Below, piece after piece: positions 8,657 through 16,369 of a stretch of 64,000 nt of DNA. The notes under the pieces are model-generated. The model saw only the letters and a list, made by a program, of their open reading frames with translations, was not told where the DNA came from and ran no database searches. The stretch is taken from contig JACKJI010000003.1 in the NCBI GenBank assembly GCA_020638035.1, positions 124,001 through 188,000 on the forward strand, in the 5' to 3' direction. A program made the translations under genes and the position numbers. The number at the start of each line of letters is the position of its first letter. Positions within the stretch are counted from its first letter, which is position 1. The DNA is from Hyphomicrobiaceae bacterium. Lineage in GTDB: Bacteria; Pseudomonadota; Alphaproteobacteria; Rhizobiales; Hyphomicrobiaceae.

Positions 8657-10557
8657 GGCGTCCACGCCTCCTTGCCGCGATAGACCTTGGTTCCGGCACC
8701 GTATTGGATGGAAAGCTTCTGTAGCGTGCAGGCGCCCCGCGCCTGGCATACGCAGAGCAGGCAGCGGCCAGCCTCGGCAAGCGCCACGTCCTCGGTGTAT
8801 CCGAGCTCGACCTCGGCGAACGCGCCATCGTTGTCGAAGGGGCCGATATGACCGGATGTACGGAAGGCGCCGGTACGCGTGTGTTCGTCGATCACCGGCA
8901 TCTGTGCGAGGCGCGCGCGCGATTTGGCCTCCGCACCGATATCAAAGAATTTCGGCTTCTCGCTCCAAACGGCTGCCGCGATCGCCTTGCTGTCGCCGCC
9001 GTTGAGATAGGCATTGATGGCAAAGGCACCCTTGCGGCCGGCGGCCACGCCTTCGACCACGGTCGCAGCACCCGTCGCGCAATCGCCGCCGGCAAACACA
9101 CCCCGAATGTTGGTCATCATCGTCTCCTCGTCGATGATGATGTGGCCCCACTTGTTGGTGTTGAGGTGGCTTTCGTTCAGCGAGTAGCTGTCGACGTCCT
9201 GGCCGATCGCCATGAGAATCGTATCGGCCGGCGTGAAATATTCCGAGCCGGGCACCGGAACCGGGCGCCGCCGACCGCTCTCGTCGGGCTCGCCGAGTTC
9301 CATGCGCTGCGCCAGTATGCCGGTGACCTTGTGGTTCTCGACCACGATCGAGTGGGGCGCGGAGAGGAAATCGAACTTGACGCCCTCCACCTCGCACTCG
9401 TGCACTTCGTGCTCGGCTGCCGTCATTTCCTTTTTGGTGCGGCGGTACATCATCGTGACTTCGCGCGCGCCTTCGCGCCGCGCAGTGCGCACCGCATCCG
9501 CAGCCGTGAAGCCGCCTCCAACAACCACCACGCGCTCGCCGAGTTCGACGCGCTCGCCCCAGTTGACATGGGCCAGGAATTTTACGGCAGAGATCACGCC
9601 CGGTGCATTCTCGCCGGGGATGCCGGCGGATTTGCCGACCATCGCACCGAAAGAAAGGAAGATCGCGTCATAGCCTTCGCGCTTCAGATCATCGATCTGG
9701 TAGTCGCGGCCGAGCGCATGATTGACCTTCAGCTCGACGCCAAGGGAGAGAATGTCGTTGATCTCCTGGTCGAGAACGTGATTAGGCAGGCGATAGGAAG
9801 GGATGCCGAAGCGTAGCGTGCCGCCGGCCTCCCTCTCGGCCTCCAGTATCGTGACCGCGTGACCTTGGAGCGCCAGGTAATAAGCGGCGGACAGGCCCGC
9901 AGGTCCCGCACCGATGACCGCGACGCGCTTGCCGGTTGAAGGCTTCGGCTCGGGCTGTGTCGGCTGGCCGGTTTTCACCGCCTCATCCGCGGCAAAACGC
10001 TTGAGTGCGCAAATCGCGACGGCCTCACCGTCGATTTGCTTGCGCCGGCACGGGTCTTCGCAAGGCCGCGGGCAGACGCGGCCGAGGATACCCGGCAGCG
10101 GTAGCATCTCTTTGATGAGCGCAGTTGCCTCGACGTATTTCTTTTGCGTGATGAGATCGATGTATCCGGCAATGTCGATGCCCGCCGGGCATGCCGCCTG
10201 GCACGGTGGCTGGCAGTAGGCATTGTGGTCCGCCAGATACGCATTGAGGCGCGAGCGGCGGTAGGCCGTCAGCGTATCGGATTGCGTCGCGACCTTGAGG
10301 CCTGGCCGGGCAGCCTCCGTACAGGCCTTGACGAATCCATCTCGACCGGCGACCTCCACGACGCAGATATCGCACGCCCCCGTGGGTTTGATCCTGGGGT
10401 CGGCGCACATGGCCGGAATGCCGATGCCCGCCCGTTTGGCAGCGACGAATATGGTGTCGCCGTCCCTGACCGCGACCTCGACACCATCGACCGAGATACT
10501 CTTGTTCGCGTCGCTGGTGCCGCGTCCGTCAAGGGTCCGAGAGGTGAGGTTGCTCAT
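8653..10557 (-). CDS. Formate dehydrogenase-linked FAD/NAD(P) oxidoreductase (GltD-like with N-terminal [2Fe-2S] domain)
   Basis: This 634-residue protein probably passes electrons from FdhA to NAD(P). A [2Fe-2S] ferredoxin-like domain comes first, with cysteine spacing C-x10-C-x2-C-x13-C at residues about 50-79. A GltD-type double-cluster region follows (CQPPCQAACPAGIDI and CPRPCEDPCRRKQ), then an FAD-binding Rossmann motif (VIGAGPAGLSAAYYL), an NAD(P)-binding motif (VVVVGGGFTAADAV) and the GltD C-terminal flavin contact (GVFAGGDCATGAATVVEG). An extra Cys-rich tail near residue 600 (CLLCVCQARGAC) may hold another cluster. It is the first gene of a two-gene operon, and its TGA overlaps the fdhA ATG. 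Most well-studied NAD-linked formate dehydrogenases use a NuoEF-like diaphorase, so this GltD-like partner is a different electron-output design. Whether it uses NAD or NADP is not visible. Confidence 0.85.
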   Translation of the reverse strand: MSNLTSRTLDGRGTSDANKSISVDGVEVAVRDGDTIFVAAKRAGIGIPAMCADPRIKPTGACDICVVEVAGRDGFVKACTEAARPGLKVATQSDTLTAYRRSRLNAYLADHNAYCQPPCQAACPAGIDIAGYIDLITQKKYVEATALIKEMLPLPGILGRVCPRPCEDPCRRKQIDGEAVAICALKRFAADEAVKTGQPTQPEPKPSTGKRVAVIGAGPAGLSAAYYLALQGHAVTILEAEREAGGTLRFGIPSYRLPNHVLDQEINDILSLGVELKVNHALGRDYQIDDLKREGYDAIFLSFGAMVGKSAGIPGENAPGVISAVKFLAHVNWGERVELGERVVVVGGGFTAADAVRTARREGAREVTMMYRRTKKEMTAAEHEVHECEVEGVKFDFLSAPHSIVVENHKVTGILAQRMELGEPDESGRRRPVPVPGSEYFTPADTILMAIGQDVDSYSLNESHLNTNKWGHIIIDEETMMTNIRGVFAGGDCATGAATVVEGVAAGRKGAFAINAYLNGGDSKAIAAAVWSEKPKFFDIGAEAKSRARLAQMPVIDEHTRTGAFRTSGHIGPFDNDGAFAEVELGYTEDVALAEAGRCLLCVCQARGACTLQKLSIQYGAGTKVYRGKEAWTP

Positions 10558-11114
10558 CGTTTACACCGTTGTCATGGGTTCGATCGCGCCCACCCGGGCA
10601 TTGCGAGCATCACATCCAGAAGCGCACGGTGAAACTTGCCCGATCCTGCCGTGGCAGCGGTGATCTATTTTCTTTTCTCTCGCGAAAGTTGCGCTGTTCT
10701 ATTTCTCAATCACGATTTCAAAAGTCGGATTTTTATTGGAACGAAACAGGCTGGTGCAACTTACTGGCAGAACTGAAGAAAGATGACGGGAGCACTGTGC
10801 CGGTGAGAGCTGCGCAAAGCCGCTATTGAACTCGATCTTGCTTGAGGCAGTGCGAAATCACCCGGCAATGCCGCCTTTCGCGCGACGCGCTGTCGCACAT
10901 GGCGATGACCGACACTTATCATTCGTGCTGAGCATCGGGCGAGCGATCGCTGGCATGCCCGTTTTGTCTTGGCGCCGCGGTCGTGCCAGGGATAGGGATG
11001 GCCGCTTTCGCGGTGAGGTGTTATGAGCGCAGCTCGCCGCGTCCCTCCCGCCGGCCGGCTCACGGGCGCAGACGCCAACGTATTGCCCCACATGCCAAAA
11101 CGTCTGACGAGATC
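10558..11114. other. Divergent intergenic region between the fdh operon and EVE gene
   Basis: No supported gene. A locally AT-richer stretch (about 10665-10740) should contain the promoter of the minus-strand fdh operon. The frame of the EVE protein is open back to 10983, but that peptide is Arg-rich and not family-like. Confidence 0.4.
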
Positions 11115-11660
11115 ATGGCGAAGAAACCAACAGCCGCGACGACAAAGCCGAATATGCCCACCGCCAAGCCCAAGCAGCCCGCGACGAGGCGCAATACGCC
11201 TGCCCCGATCATTTCGACGGGCTATTGGCTCTTCAAATCCGAACCTGATGCCTTCTCCTGGGACGAACTCAAGGCCAGGGGCAAGGCGGGTGAGGAATGG
11301 TCAGGCGTGCGCAACTACCTGGCTCGCAACAACATGCGGGCGATGCGGTTGGGCGACCTGGGCTTCTTTTATCATTCCAACATCGGTCTAGAGATTGTCG
11401 GCATTTGCGAGGTTTCCGCGCTCGCTCACCCCGACACGACCACTGACGACCCGCGTTGGGAGTGTGTCGACGTGCGCGCGGTGTGCGATATGCCACGGGG
11501 CGTCAAACTCGCGGACGTGAAGGCCAATCCCAAGCTCGCCAGCATGAGCCTTGTCACGTCCATGCGCCTCTCGGTGCAGCCGGTGACCAAAGAGGAGTGG
11601 GCCGAGGTCTGCCGTATGGGCGGCCTTGATCCGCGTAAGGTCGGGGCCAGAAAGAGATGA
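11115..11660 (+). CDS. EVE domain-containing protein
   Basis: EVE domains are PUA-like folds related to YTH and are thought to bind modified bases. After a basic, Lys/Pro/Thr-rich leader of about 37 residues the domain covers the rest: GYWLFKSEPDAFSWDEL at its start, then EWSGVRNYLARNNMRAMRLGDLGFFYHSN, and PRWECVDVRAV. The Trp and Tyr positions of the binding pocket are kept. ATG 11115 is preferred because upstream in-frame codons do not look coding; the basic leader could help nucleic-acid contact. The stop overlaps the next gene's ATG (ATGA at 11657-11660), so the two are co-translated. In other bacteria EVE proteins occur in housekeeping and defence settings; nothing here points to defence. 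Confidence 0.85.
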   Translation: MAKKPTAATTKPNMPTAKPKQPATRRNTPAPIISTGYWLFKSEPDAFSWDELKARGKAGEEWSGVRNYLARNNMRAMRLGDLGFFYHSNIGLEIVGICEVSALAHPDTTTDDPRWECVDVRAVCDMPRGVKLADVKANPKLASMSLVTSMRLSVQPVTKEEWAEVCRMGGLDPRKVGARKR

Positions 11661-12364
11661 CGGCGGCTACGGGCATCGAGGCGGCGCGGTTGAATCCGTC
11701 CGACCCGGTTTCGGCCGAACGCTTCATTCGGGCCAACACCAAGCTTCTCTCTCCGCCGCTGGTCCCTGAGATCCGTCTGCATCTCGCTGAAGAAAGCCTT
11801 CCCATCTGGCAAAAGACGGAGGAGGAGTTGGGCGAGATCAACGTGCCGCCGCCCTATTGGGCGTTCGCCTGGGCTGGCGGTCAGGCGCTGGCTCGCTTCA
11901 TACTCGATAACCCCTCACTGGTCGCCGGCCGCTCCATTCTCGATCTCGGCACCGGCTCCGGCCTGCAAGCGATCGCTGCGGCCAAGGCGGGCGCGCGCCA
12001 GATCTTGGCCGCAGACATTGACCGTCTGGCGCTCGCGGCCTGCCGGTTGAACTTCGACGTCAACGCAGTGTCTGTCGCAACCACCGCCGATGACCTTTTG
12101 GTGGCACCGTTGTCGGAGCGGTTCGACGTCATCCTGGTTGGCGATCTCTTTTATGAGCGGCAACTGGCGGATCGGGTTCTTGCACTCATCGAAACGGCCG
12201 AGCGCCAGGGCAGCCTGGTGTTGATTGGTGATCCGCAGCGCAACTATTTTCCCAAGAGCCGCTTCATCGCCGCGGCCCGCTACGAAGTTCCGGTCACGCG
12301 CGAGCTGGAAGATGCCGAGATCAAGCGCACCGCAGTGTGGCGCACACCCGCTCCGTGTGCTTGA
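11657..12364 (+). CDS. Class I SAM-dependent methyltransferase (ETF-beta lysine methyltransferase-like)
   Basis: A 235-residue seven-beta-strand methyltransferase. The SAM motif LDLGTGSGLQAIAAAKAGA is followed by the acidic ribose-binding AADIDRLAL. It also carries PPPYWAFAWAGGQALARF ahead of motif I and the post-II motif VGDLFYE, features of the METTL20/ETFB lysine methyltransferase group, whose members modify electron-transfer flavoprotein beta. The substrate is inferred from this resemblance only; protein-Lys methyltransferases of this group are hard to tell apart. It is translationally coupled to the EVE gene upstream, overlapping by 4 bp. Confidence 0.8.
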   Translation: MTAATGIEAARLNPSDPVSAERFIRANTKLLSPPLVPEIRLHLAEESLPIWQKTEEELGEINVPPPYWAFAWAGGQALARFILDNPSLVAGRSILDLGTGSGLQAIAAAKAGARQILAADIDRLALAACRLNFDVNAVSVATTADDLLVAPLSERFDVILVGDLFYERQLADRVLALIETAERQGSLVLIGDPQRNYFPKSRFIAAARYEVPVTRELEDAEIKRTAVWRTPAPCA

Positions 12365-12599
12365 GGCGTCATTGGTCTTGCAGTGCAGCGTGATGGACAG
12401 CACCATGCTGTGCTACCGTCCGCCGTGTTGGCCATCGCGTTGCGCGGACGTGGATGGTTTGCGCTCCAAACGTTGATTTCGTTCGGCAACGAGATTTCGC
12501 GCTGTTCGGTCTGGACAACAGCGAATGGATCCTTGCCGATGGTGTTAGCTCGACCTTGCGACCGCTGCTTCGCGCGCGCCCGATCGGGAGACCGATGTC

Positions 12600-13025
12600 A
12601 TGGACTTTTCACACGTCAACTACGTTGCAGTGATGCTCGCCGCGGCGGCAAGTTTCATCTTCGGCGGGGTTTGGTATGGCATTTTTTCTAGGCAGTGGAT
12701 GGAAGCCACTGGATTGACCGCCGAGGACATCAAGCCCGGCACGGGCCCGGTGATCGCGCCCTACGTCAATGCGTTTCTCGCCGAGTTGGTCATGGCCGTC
12801 ATGCTCGCCGGTCTGCTCCTGACCCTGGGTGGCGGTCACACGAATGCGAAAGCCGGTCTCCTCACGGGAGTCTTGGTCTGGCTGGGCTTCATCATGAGTG
12901 CTCTTGTCGTTAACCATTCTTTCCAGGGTGCACCCAAGACGCTGACACTGATCGACGGCGGCCATTGGCTGGGCGTCTTGTTGGTACAGGGGGCGGTGCT
13001 CGGCTGGATGGGCAGCATGGCTTGA
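12600..13025 (+). CDS. DUF1761 family membrane protein
   Basis: This 141-residue protein of unknown function has four predicted transmembrane helices: about residues 7-29 (YVAVMLAAAASFIFGGVWYG), 57-79, 86-108 and 120-140. The GGVWYG motif in the first helix and NHSFQGAP after the third are typical of DUF1761. It begins at ATG 12600 with a purine-rich CGGGAGA about 7 bases upstream. It stands alone on the plus strand between the methyltransferase and acs; a hairpin and a separate promoter precede acs, so the two are probably not one transcript. Confidence 0.8.
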   Translation: MDFSHVNYVAVMLAAAASFIFGGVWYGIFSRQWMEATGLTAEDIKPGTGPVIAPYVNAFLAELVMAVMLAGLLLTLGGGHTNAKAGLLTGVLVWLGFIMSALVVNHSFQGAPKTLTLIDGGHWLGVLLVQGAVLGWMGSMA

Positions 13026-13126
13026 GTGGGAAGACGTGGCGGGCAAGCTGCATAGCCGCTGGCCTGCATGGGCTCCCCCCTCACCTGCCGCTGCCTTCCC
13101 TTCAAGAAGACCGTTCATACGACGAA

Positions 13127-13162
13127 GGGGAGGGTTGTGGGGCAAGGCCCTCCCCATATAAT
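13127..13162 (+). promoter_or_regulatory. Candidate acs promoter embedded in an inverted repeat
   Basis: A perfect -10 box TATAAT (13157-13162) is preceded after 16 bases by TTGTGG (13135-13140), which keeps the TTG of a sigma-70 -35 box. Arms GGGGAGGG (13127-13134) and CCCTCCCC (13148-13155) form an 8-bp inverted repeat overlapping this promoter. Initiation would fall near 13169, giving a leader of about 30 nt before the acs start at 13199. The repeat could be an operator or a terminator for the upstream gene. Confidence 0.45.
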
Positions 13163-13198
13163 GCCGCCAAATCTCAAGCCATTATGGGAGGAAATACC

Positions 13199-15142
13199 AT
13201 GTCGGATAAGGTTTACCCGGTACCGGCTGAATGGAAGCAGCGCGCCTGGGTCGACAACGACAAATACCTCGAAATGTACCAGCGCTCCGTCGATGACCCC
13301 GTGGGGTTCTGGGGCGACATGGGCAAGCGCCTCGATTGGATCAAGCCATACACCAAGGTCAAGAACACCTCGTTTGATCCCCACAACGTTTCGATCAAGT
13401 GGTACGAGGACGGTGTCCTCAACGTCTCCGCCAACTGCATCGACCGCCACCTCGCCAAGCGCGGCGATCAGGTCGCGATCATCTGGGAAGGCGACGATCC
13501 AACCCAGGACGAGAAGATCACCTATCGCCAGCTCTACGAGCGCGTGAACAAGTTCGCCAACGTGATGAAGGCGCACGGTGTCAAGAAGGGCGACCGCGTC
13601 ACCATCTACCTGCCGATGATCCCTGAAGCCGCCTATGCGATGCTCGCTTGCGCGCGCATTGGCGCCATTCATTCGATCGTATTCGGCGGCTTCTCGCCTG
13701 ACAGCCTCCAGAACCGTATCGACGACGCCGATTCCAAGTTCATCATCACCTCTGACGAGGGGCTGCGCGGCGGCAAGACGGTTCCGCTCAAGAAGAACAC
13801 CGACGATGCGCTGAAGAAGTGCAAGGGTGACGAGAAGGTGCTCGTCGTGCGCCGCACGGGCAATCCCGTTCCCTGGACGCCGGGCCGCGATTTCTGGCTG
13901 CATGAGGAAATCGTCAAGGTTCCCGCCGAGTGCCCGCCCGAGCCCATGAACGCGGAAGACCCGCTGTTCATTCTCTACACGTCGGGCTCTACCGGCAAGC
14001 CGAAGGGCGTCGTTCATACCACCGGCGGCTATCTCGTCTATGCCTCGCTGACCCACCAGTACGTGTTCGATTATCACGAGGGCGACATCTACTGGTGTAC
14101 GGCCGACGTCGGCTGGGTCACCGGCCACAGCTACATCGTCTACGGTCCGCTCGCCAACGGCGCGACCACGCTGATGTTCGAAGGCATTCCGAACTATCCG
14201 ACCGCCTCGCGCTTCTGGCACGTCGTCGACAAATGGAGCGTCAACACGTTCTATACCGCGCCGACTGCCATCCGCGCGTTGATGGGTGCCGGCGAGGATC
14301 TCGTCAAGCGGACGGACCGCTCGTCGCTGCGGTTGCTTGGCTCCGTCGGCGAGCCGATCAATCCCGAGGCGTGGGAGTGGTACTATCACGTTGTCGGTGA
14401 CGGCCGTTGCCCGATCGTCGATACGTGGTGGCAGACGGAGACTGGCGGCATCCTCATTACGCCGCTGCCCGGCGCGACCGATCTCAAACCCGGCTCGGCA
14501 ACACGTCCGTTCTTCGGCGTGCAGCCAGCGCTGGTCGACGACAAGGGGCTGACGCTGGAAGGTGCCACACAGGGCAACCTGATTCTCAAGGATAGCTGGC
14601 CGGGCCAGATGCGCACGGTATACCGTGATCATGAGCGCTTCGTGCAGACCTACTTCTCCACCTACCCCGGCAACTACTTCACCGGCGACGGTTGCCGCCG
14701 TGACGAGGACGGCTTCTACTGGATCACCGGCCGCGTTGACGACGTGATCAACGTTTCCGGCCACCGCATGGGCACGGCCGAGGTCGAGAGTGCGCTTGTC
14801 GCCCATCCCGATGTTGCCGAGGCTGCCGTCGTCGGCTACCCGCACGACATCAAGGGCCAGGGCATCTACTGCTACGTCACGCTCAACGCGGGCGTCACGC
14901 CGACCGAGGAACTGCGCAAGGCGCTCGTCAAGCACGTGCGCACCGAGATCGGACCGATCGCGGCTCCCGACCTGATCCAGTTCTCCCCGGGTCTGCCGAA
15001 GACACGTTCGGGCAAGATCATGCGCCGCATCCTGCGCAAGATTGCGGAGGATGACTTCTCCAACCTCGGCGACACCTCGACGCTCGCTGACCCTGCTGTC
15101 GTCGACGACCTCGTCAGCAACCGGCAGAACAAGAAGGGCTGA
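13199..15142 (+). CDS. acs: Acetyl-CoA synthetase (AMP-forming)
   Basis: This 647-residue cytoplasmic enzyme activates acetate to acetyl-AMP and then to acetyl-CoA. It has the adenylation-site P-loop ILYTSGSTGKPKG near residue 259, the acetyl-pocket and adenine-contact region DTWWQTETGG, the hinge region YWITGRVDDVINVSGHRMGTAE, and the C-terminal PKTRSGKIMRR, whose lysine (about residue 605) makes the adenylate and is the known acetylation target of Pat/CobB control. The start at 13199 follows a strong GGGAGGAAAT ribosome binding site; the longer open frame upstream overlaps the DUF1761 gene and is not family-like. Length and motifs are normal for Acs. A terminator follows at 15273. It appears to be a single-gene unit. 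Confidence 0.97.
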   Translation: MSDKVYPVPAEWKQRAWVDNDKYLEMYQRSVDDPVGFWGDMGKRLDWIKPYTKVKNTSFDPHNVSIKWYEDGVLNVSANCIDRHLAKRGDQVAIIWEGDDPTQDEKITYRQLYERVNKFANVMKAHGVKKGDRVTIYLPMIPEAAYAMLACARIGAIHSIVFGGFSPDSLQNRIDDADSKFIITSDEGLRGGKTVPLKKNTDDALKKCKGDEKVLVVRRTGNPVPWTPGRDFWLHEEIVKVPAECPPEPMNAEDPLFILYTSGSTGKPKGVVHTTGGYLVYASLTHQYVFDYHEGDIYWCTADVGWVTGHSYIVYGPLANGATTLMFEGIPNYPTASRFWHVVDKWSVNTFYTAPTAIRALMGAGEDLVKRTDRSSLRLLGSVGEPINPEAWEWYYHVVGDGRCPIVDTWWQTETGGILITPLPGATDLKPGSATRPFFGVQPALVDDKGLTLEGATQGNLILKDSWPGQMRTVYRDHERFVQTYFSTYPGNYFTGDGCRRDEDGFYWITGRVDDVINVSGHRMGTAEVESALVAHPDVAEAAVVGYPHDIKGQGIYCYVTLNAGVTPTEELRKALVKHVRTEIGPIAAPDLIQFSPGLPKTRSGKIMRRILRKIAEDDFSNLGDTSTLADPAVVDDLVSNRQNKKG

Positions 15143-15156
15143 GGCTGGCGCCTGGC

Positions 15157-15235
15157 GCATGTTTGGCTGAAGTGCGTAGCGGTTCAGCGTAAAAGACATG
15201 CACCAATCCACCAAGGTCGGACCTGCTTTAATGCG
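15157..15235. repeat. Dispersed palindromic element, composite copy
   Basis: Bases 15157-15201 match 27001-27045 at 39 of 45 positions, both starting GCATGTTTGGC and ending ACATGC (ends are inverted repeats of each other). The adjoining 23 bases (15213-15235) match 42619-42641 with one difference. This copy therefore joins two repeat modules found separately elsewhere in the window. It lies just after acs. Confidence 0.65.
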
Positions 15236-15270
15236 TCGCTCGAGGCCCGCACAACGAGCACGACAAGAAG

Positions 15271-15300
15271 AAGGGCATGGCGCAGGCCATGCCCTTTTCT
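15271..15300 (+). terminator. Rho-independent terminator after acs
   Basis: GGGCATGGC (15273-15281) and GCCATGCCC (15286-15294) form a 9-bp stem with a 4-nt loop, followed directly by TTTT. It is about 130 bp after the acs stop, in the convergent gap with the extensin-like gene. Confidence 0.85.
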
Positions 15301-15381
15301 GCTTTGAGAGTGTCCGGCTACGTTTTCAAAGTGGCGAGCGCGCCCAGAGCTTCGCGGACCAGCCGCCGTGCTCTCTCCACC

Positions 15382-16110
15382 TCACTTGCAGCGGATGAAC
15401 GGTCCACGGTCGAAATGAAAGTGGTCGTGGTGGGCTGCGTTGAAGTCGGGTCCGAGCGCGATCCGGAAATACCGGCATGCCGAGCGATGAATCTCGTGCA
15501 GGAACTCGGCCTCGTTTCCCTGGCGCTTCCAGTCGCCCGCAATCCGGATAGTGCGACCGTCAGCGAGCCGGAAGGCAGAAATGTCGATGGCGTTGGCCGT
15601 GGCATGCTGGCTGCGGAAGCCCGTGAGCACTTTGGAGCCGATGATGTTGCGGCACGCATAGCCGCCCATGTGCTCAACGCGAACGACGGAGCTGTTGAAC
15701 AGGCTCTTGGCCAGTGGCTGCACATCGTGGGCGAGCCAGAGCGCCAGTGCCGCCGCCATCTCGCAAGTGAGCGTTCCGATCGGCAGCGCGGCGCCGCCGG
15801 CAGCGGACATGCGCACGGCATTCTCCCACCCGCATCCTTTCTCGATGGGCTTGTCGGCCACAAGTTCCGCGCTGATGTTTGGCGGTATCAGCGTCGTCTC
15901 GCACGATTGCCGGTCACGCCGCAGCGCTGCGAGCCTGAGACCGACAAACCACTGGCCGGGTTCGGACAAGACCAGTTGCGGTAGCGGACTGAACCTCTGC
16001 GGTATCAGCCCGAACCAGAATGCGGCCGCCGCGCTCAAAGTGACCAGCAGCAGCAGCGCCATTCTGGCAAAGCCGCCGCTGCGGCGCTTTGCGCGTGTGG
16101 GTGATGACAT
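15382..16110 (-). CDS. Extensin-like C-terminal domain (ExtC) secreted protein
   Basis: This 242-residue protein of the extensin-like family has a fold related to M15/LAS peptidases. A basic stretch (SSPTRAKRRSGG) is followed by one hydrophobic helix (MALLLLVTLSAAAAFWFG), an uncleaved anchor or signal, placing the rest in the periplasm. The domain has paired cysteines (SCETTL, KGCGWENAVRM, LTCEMAAAL, YACRNI) and the likely metal-site residues SQHATANAIDISAF and HHDHFHFD, the His-Asp plus HxH pattern of LAS peptidases. It ends with CK. ATG 16110 is favoured because GGGGGAAG lies about 8 bases upstream; ATG 16128 is an alternative. Peptidoglycan is the plausible substrate but activity is unproven for the family. 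Confidence 0.8.
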   Translation of the reverse strand: MSSPTRAKRRSGGFARMALLLLVTLSAAAAFWFGLIPQRFSPLPQLVLSEPGQWFVGLRLAALRRDRQSCETTLIPPNISAELVADKPIEKGCGWENAVRMSAAGGAALPIGTLTCEMAAALALWLAHDVQPLAKSLFNSSVVRVEHMGGYACRNIIGSKVLTGFRSQHATANAIDISAFRLADGRTIRIAGDWKRQGNEAEFLHEIHRSACRYFRIALGPDFNAAHHDHFHFDRGPFIRCK

Positions 16111-16286
16111 GCGGGCCGCTTCCCCCATTGCATGCAGCGCGCCCCGACCAGCCGGACAGCCGCCACCGGGCCATCCTCACGCCGCAACCGAAGCACGATA
16201 GGCGGTTTGCGCGTGATAGGGAACCATTGCGGCCAGCCTGTGGATGAAGCTCGCGCATTCCGAGTTTCGGCAACCTGCTGGGCACG

Positions 16287-16314
16287 CGAAAAGGGCGGTG
16301 CCACGGCACCGCCC
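16287..16314 (-). terminator. Rho-independent terminator after the VWA protein gene
   Basis: On the minus strand the 10-bp arms GGGCGGTGCC and GGCACCGCCC (16293-16302 with 16305-16314) pair perfectly around a 2-base centre and are followed by TTTT (16289-16292). It lies about 55 bp past the stop of the VWA protein at 16370. Confidence 0.85.
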
Positions 16315-16369
16315 TGACCGGTATCGATAGTGATGACGATGAAAAGAGCCAGTCCTTGGCTTTTGGGCG

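Noticed and set aside
10983..11114. Longer N terminus for the EVE-domain protein
   Set aside because: The extra 44 residues are Arg/Pro-rich and not family-like; ATG 11115 gives a normal start.
13115..15214. Very long minus-strand open frame (699 codons) opposite acs
   Set aside because: It is the antisense shadow of a certain acs gene in GC-rich DNA; the peptide is Arg/Asp-rich and matches no family.
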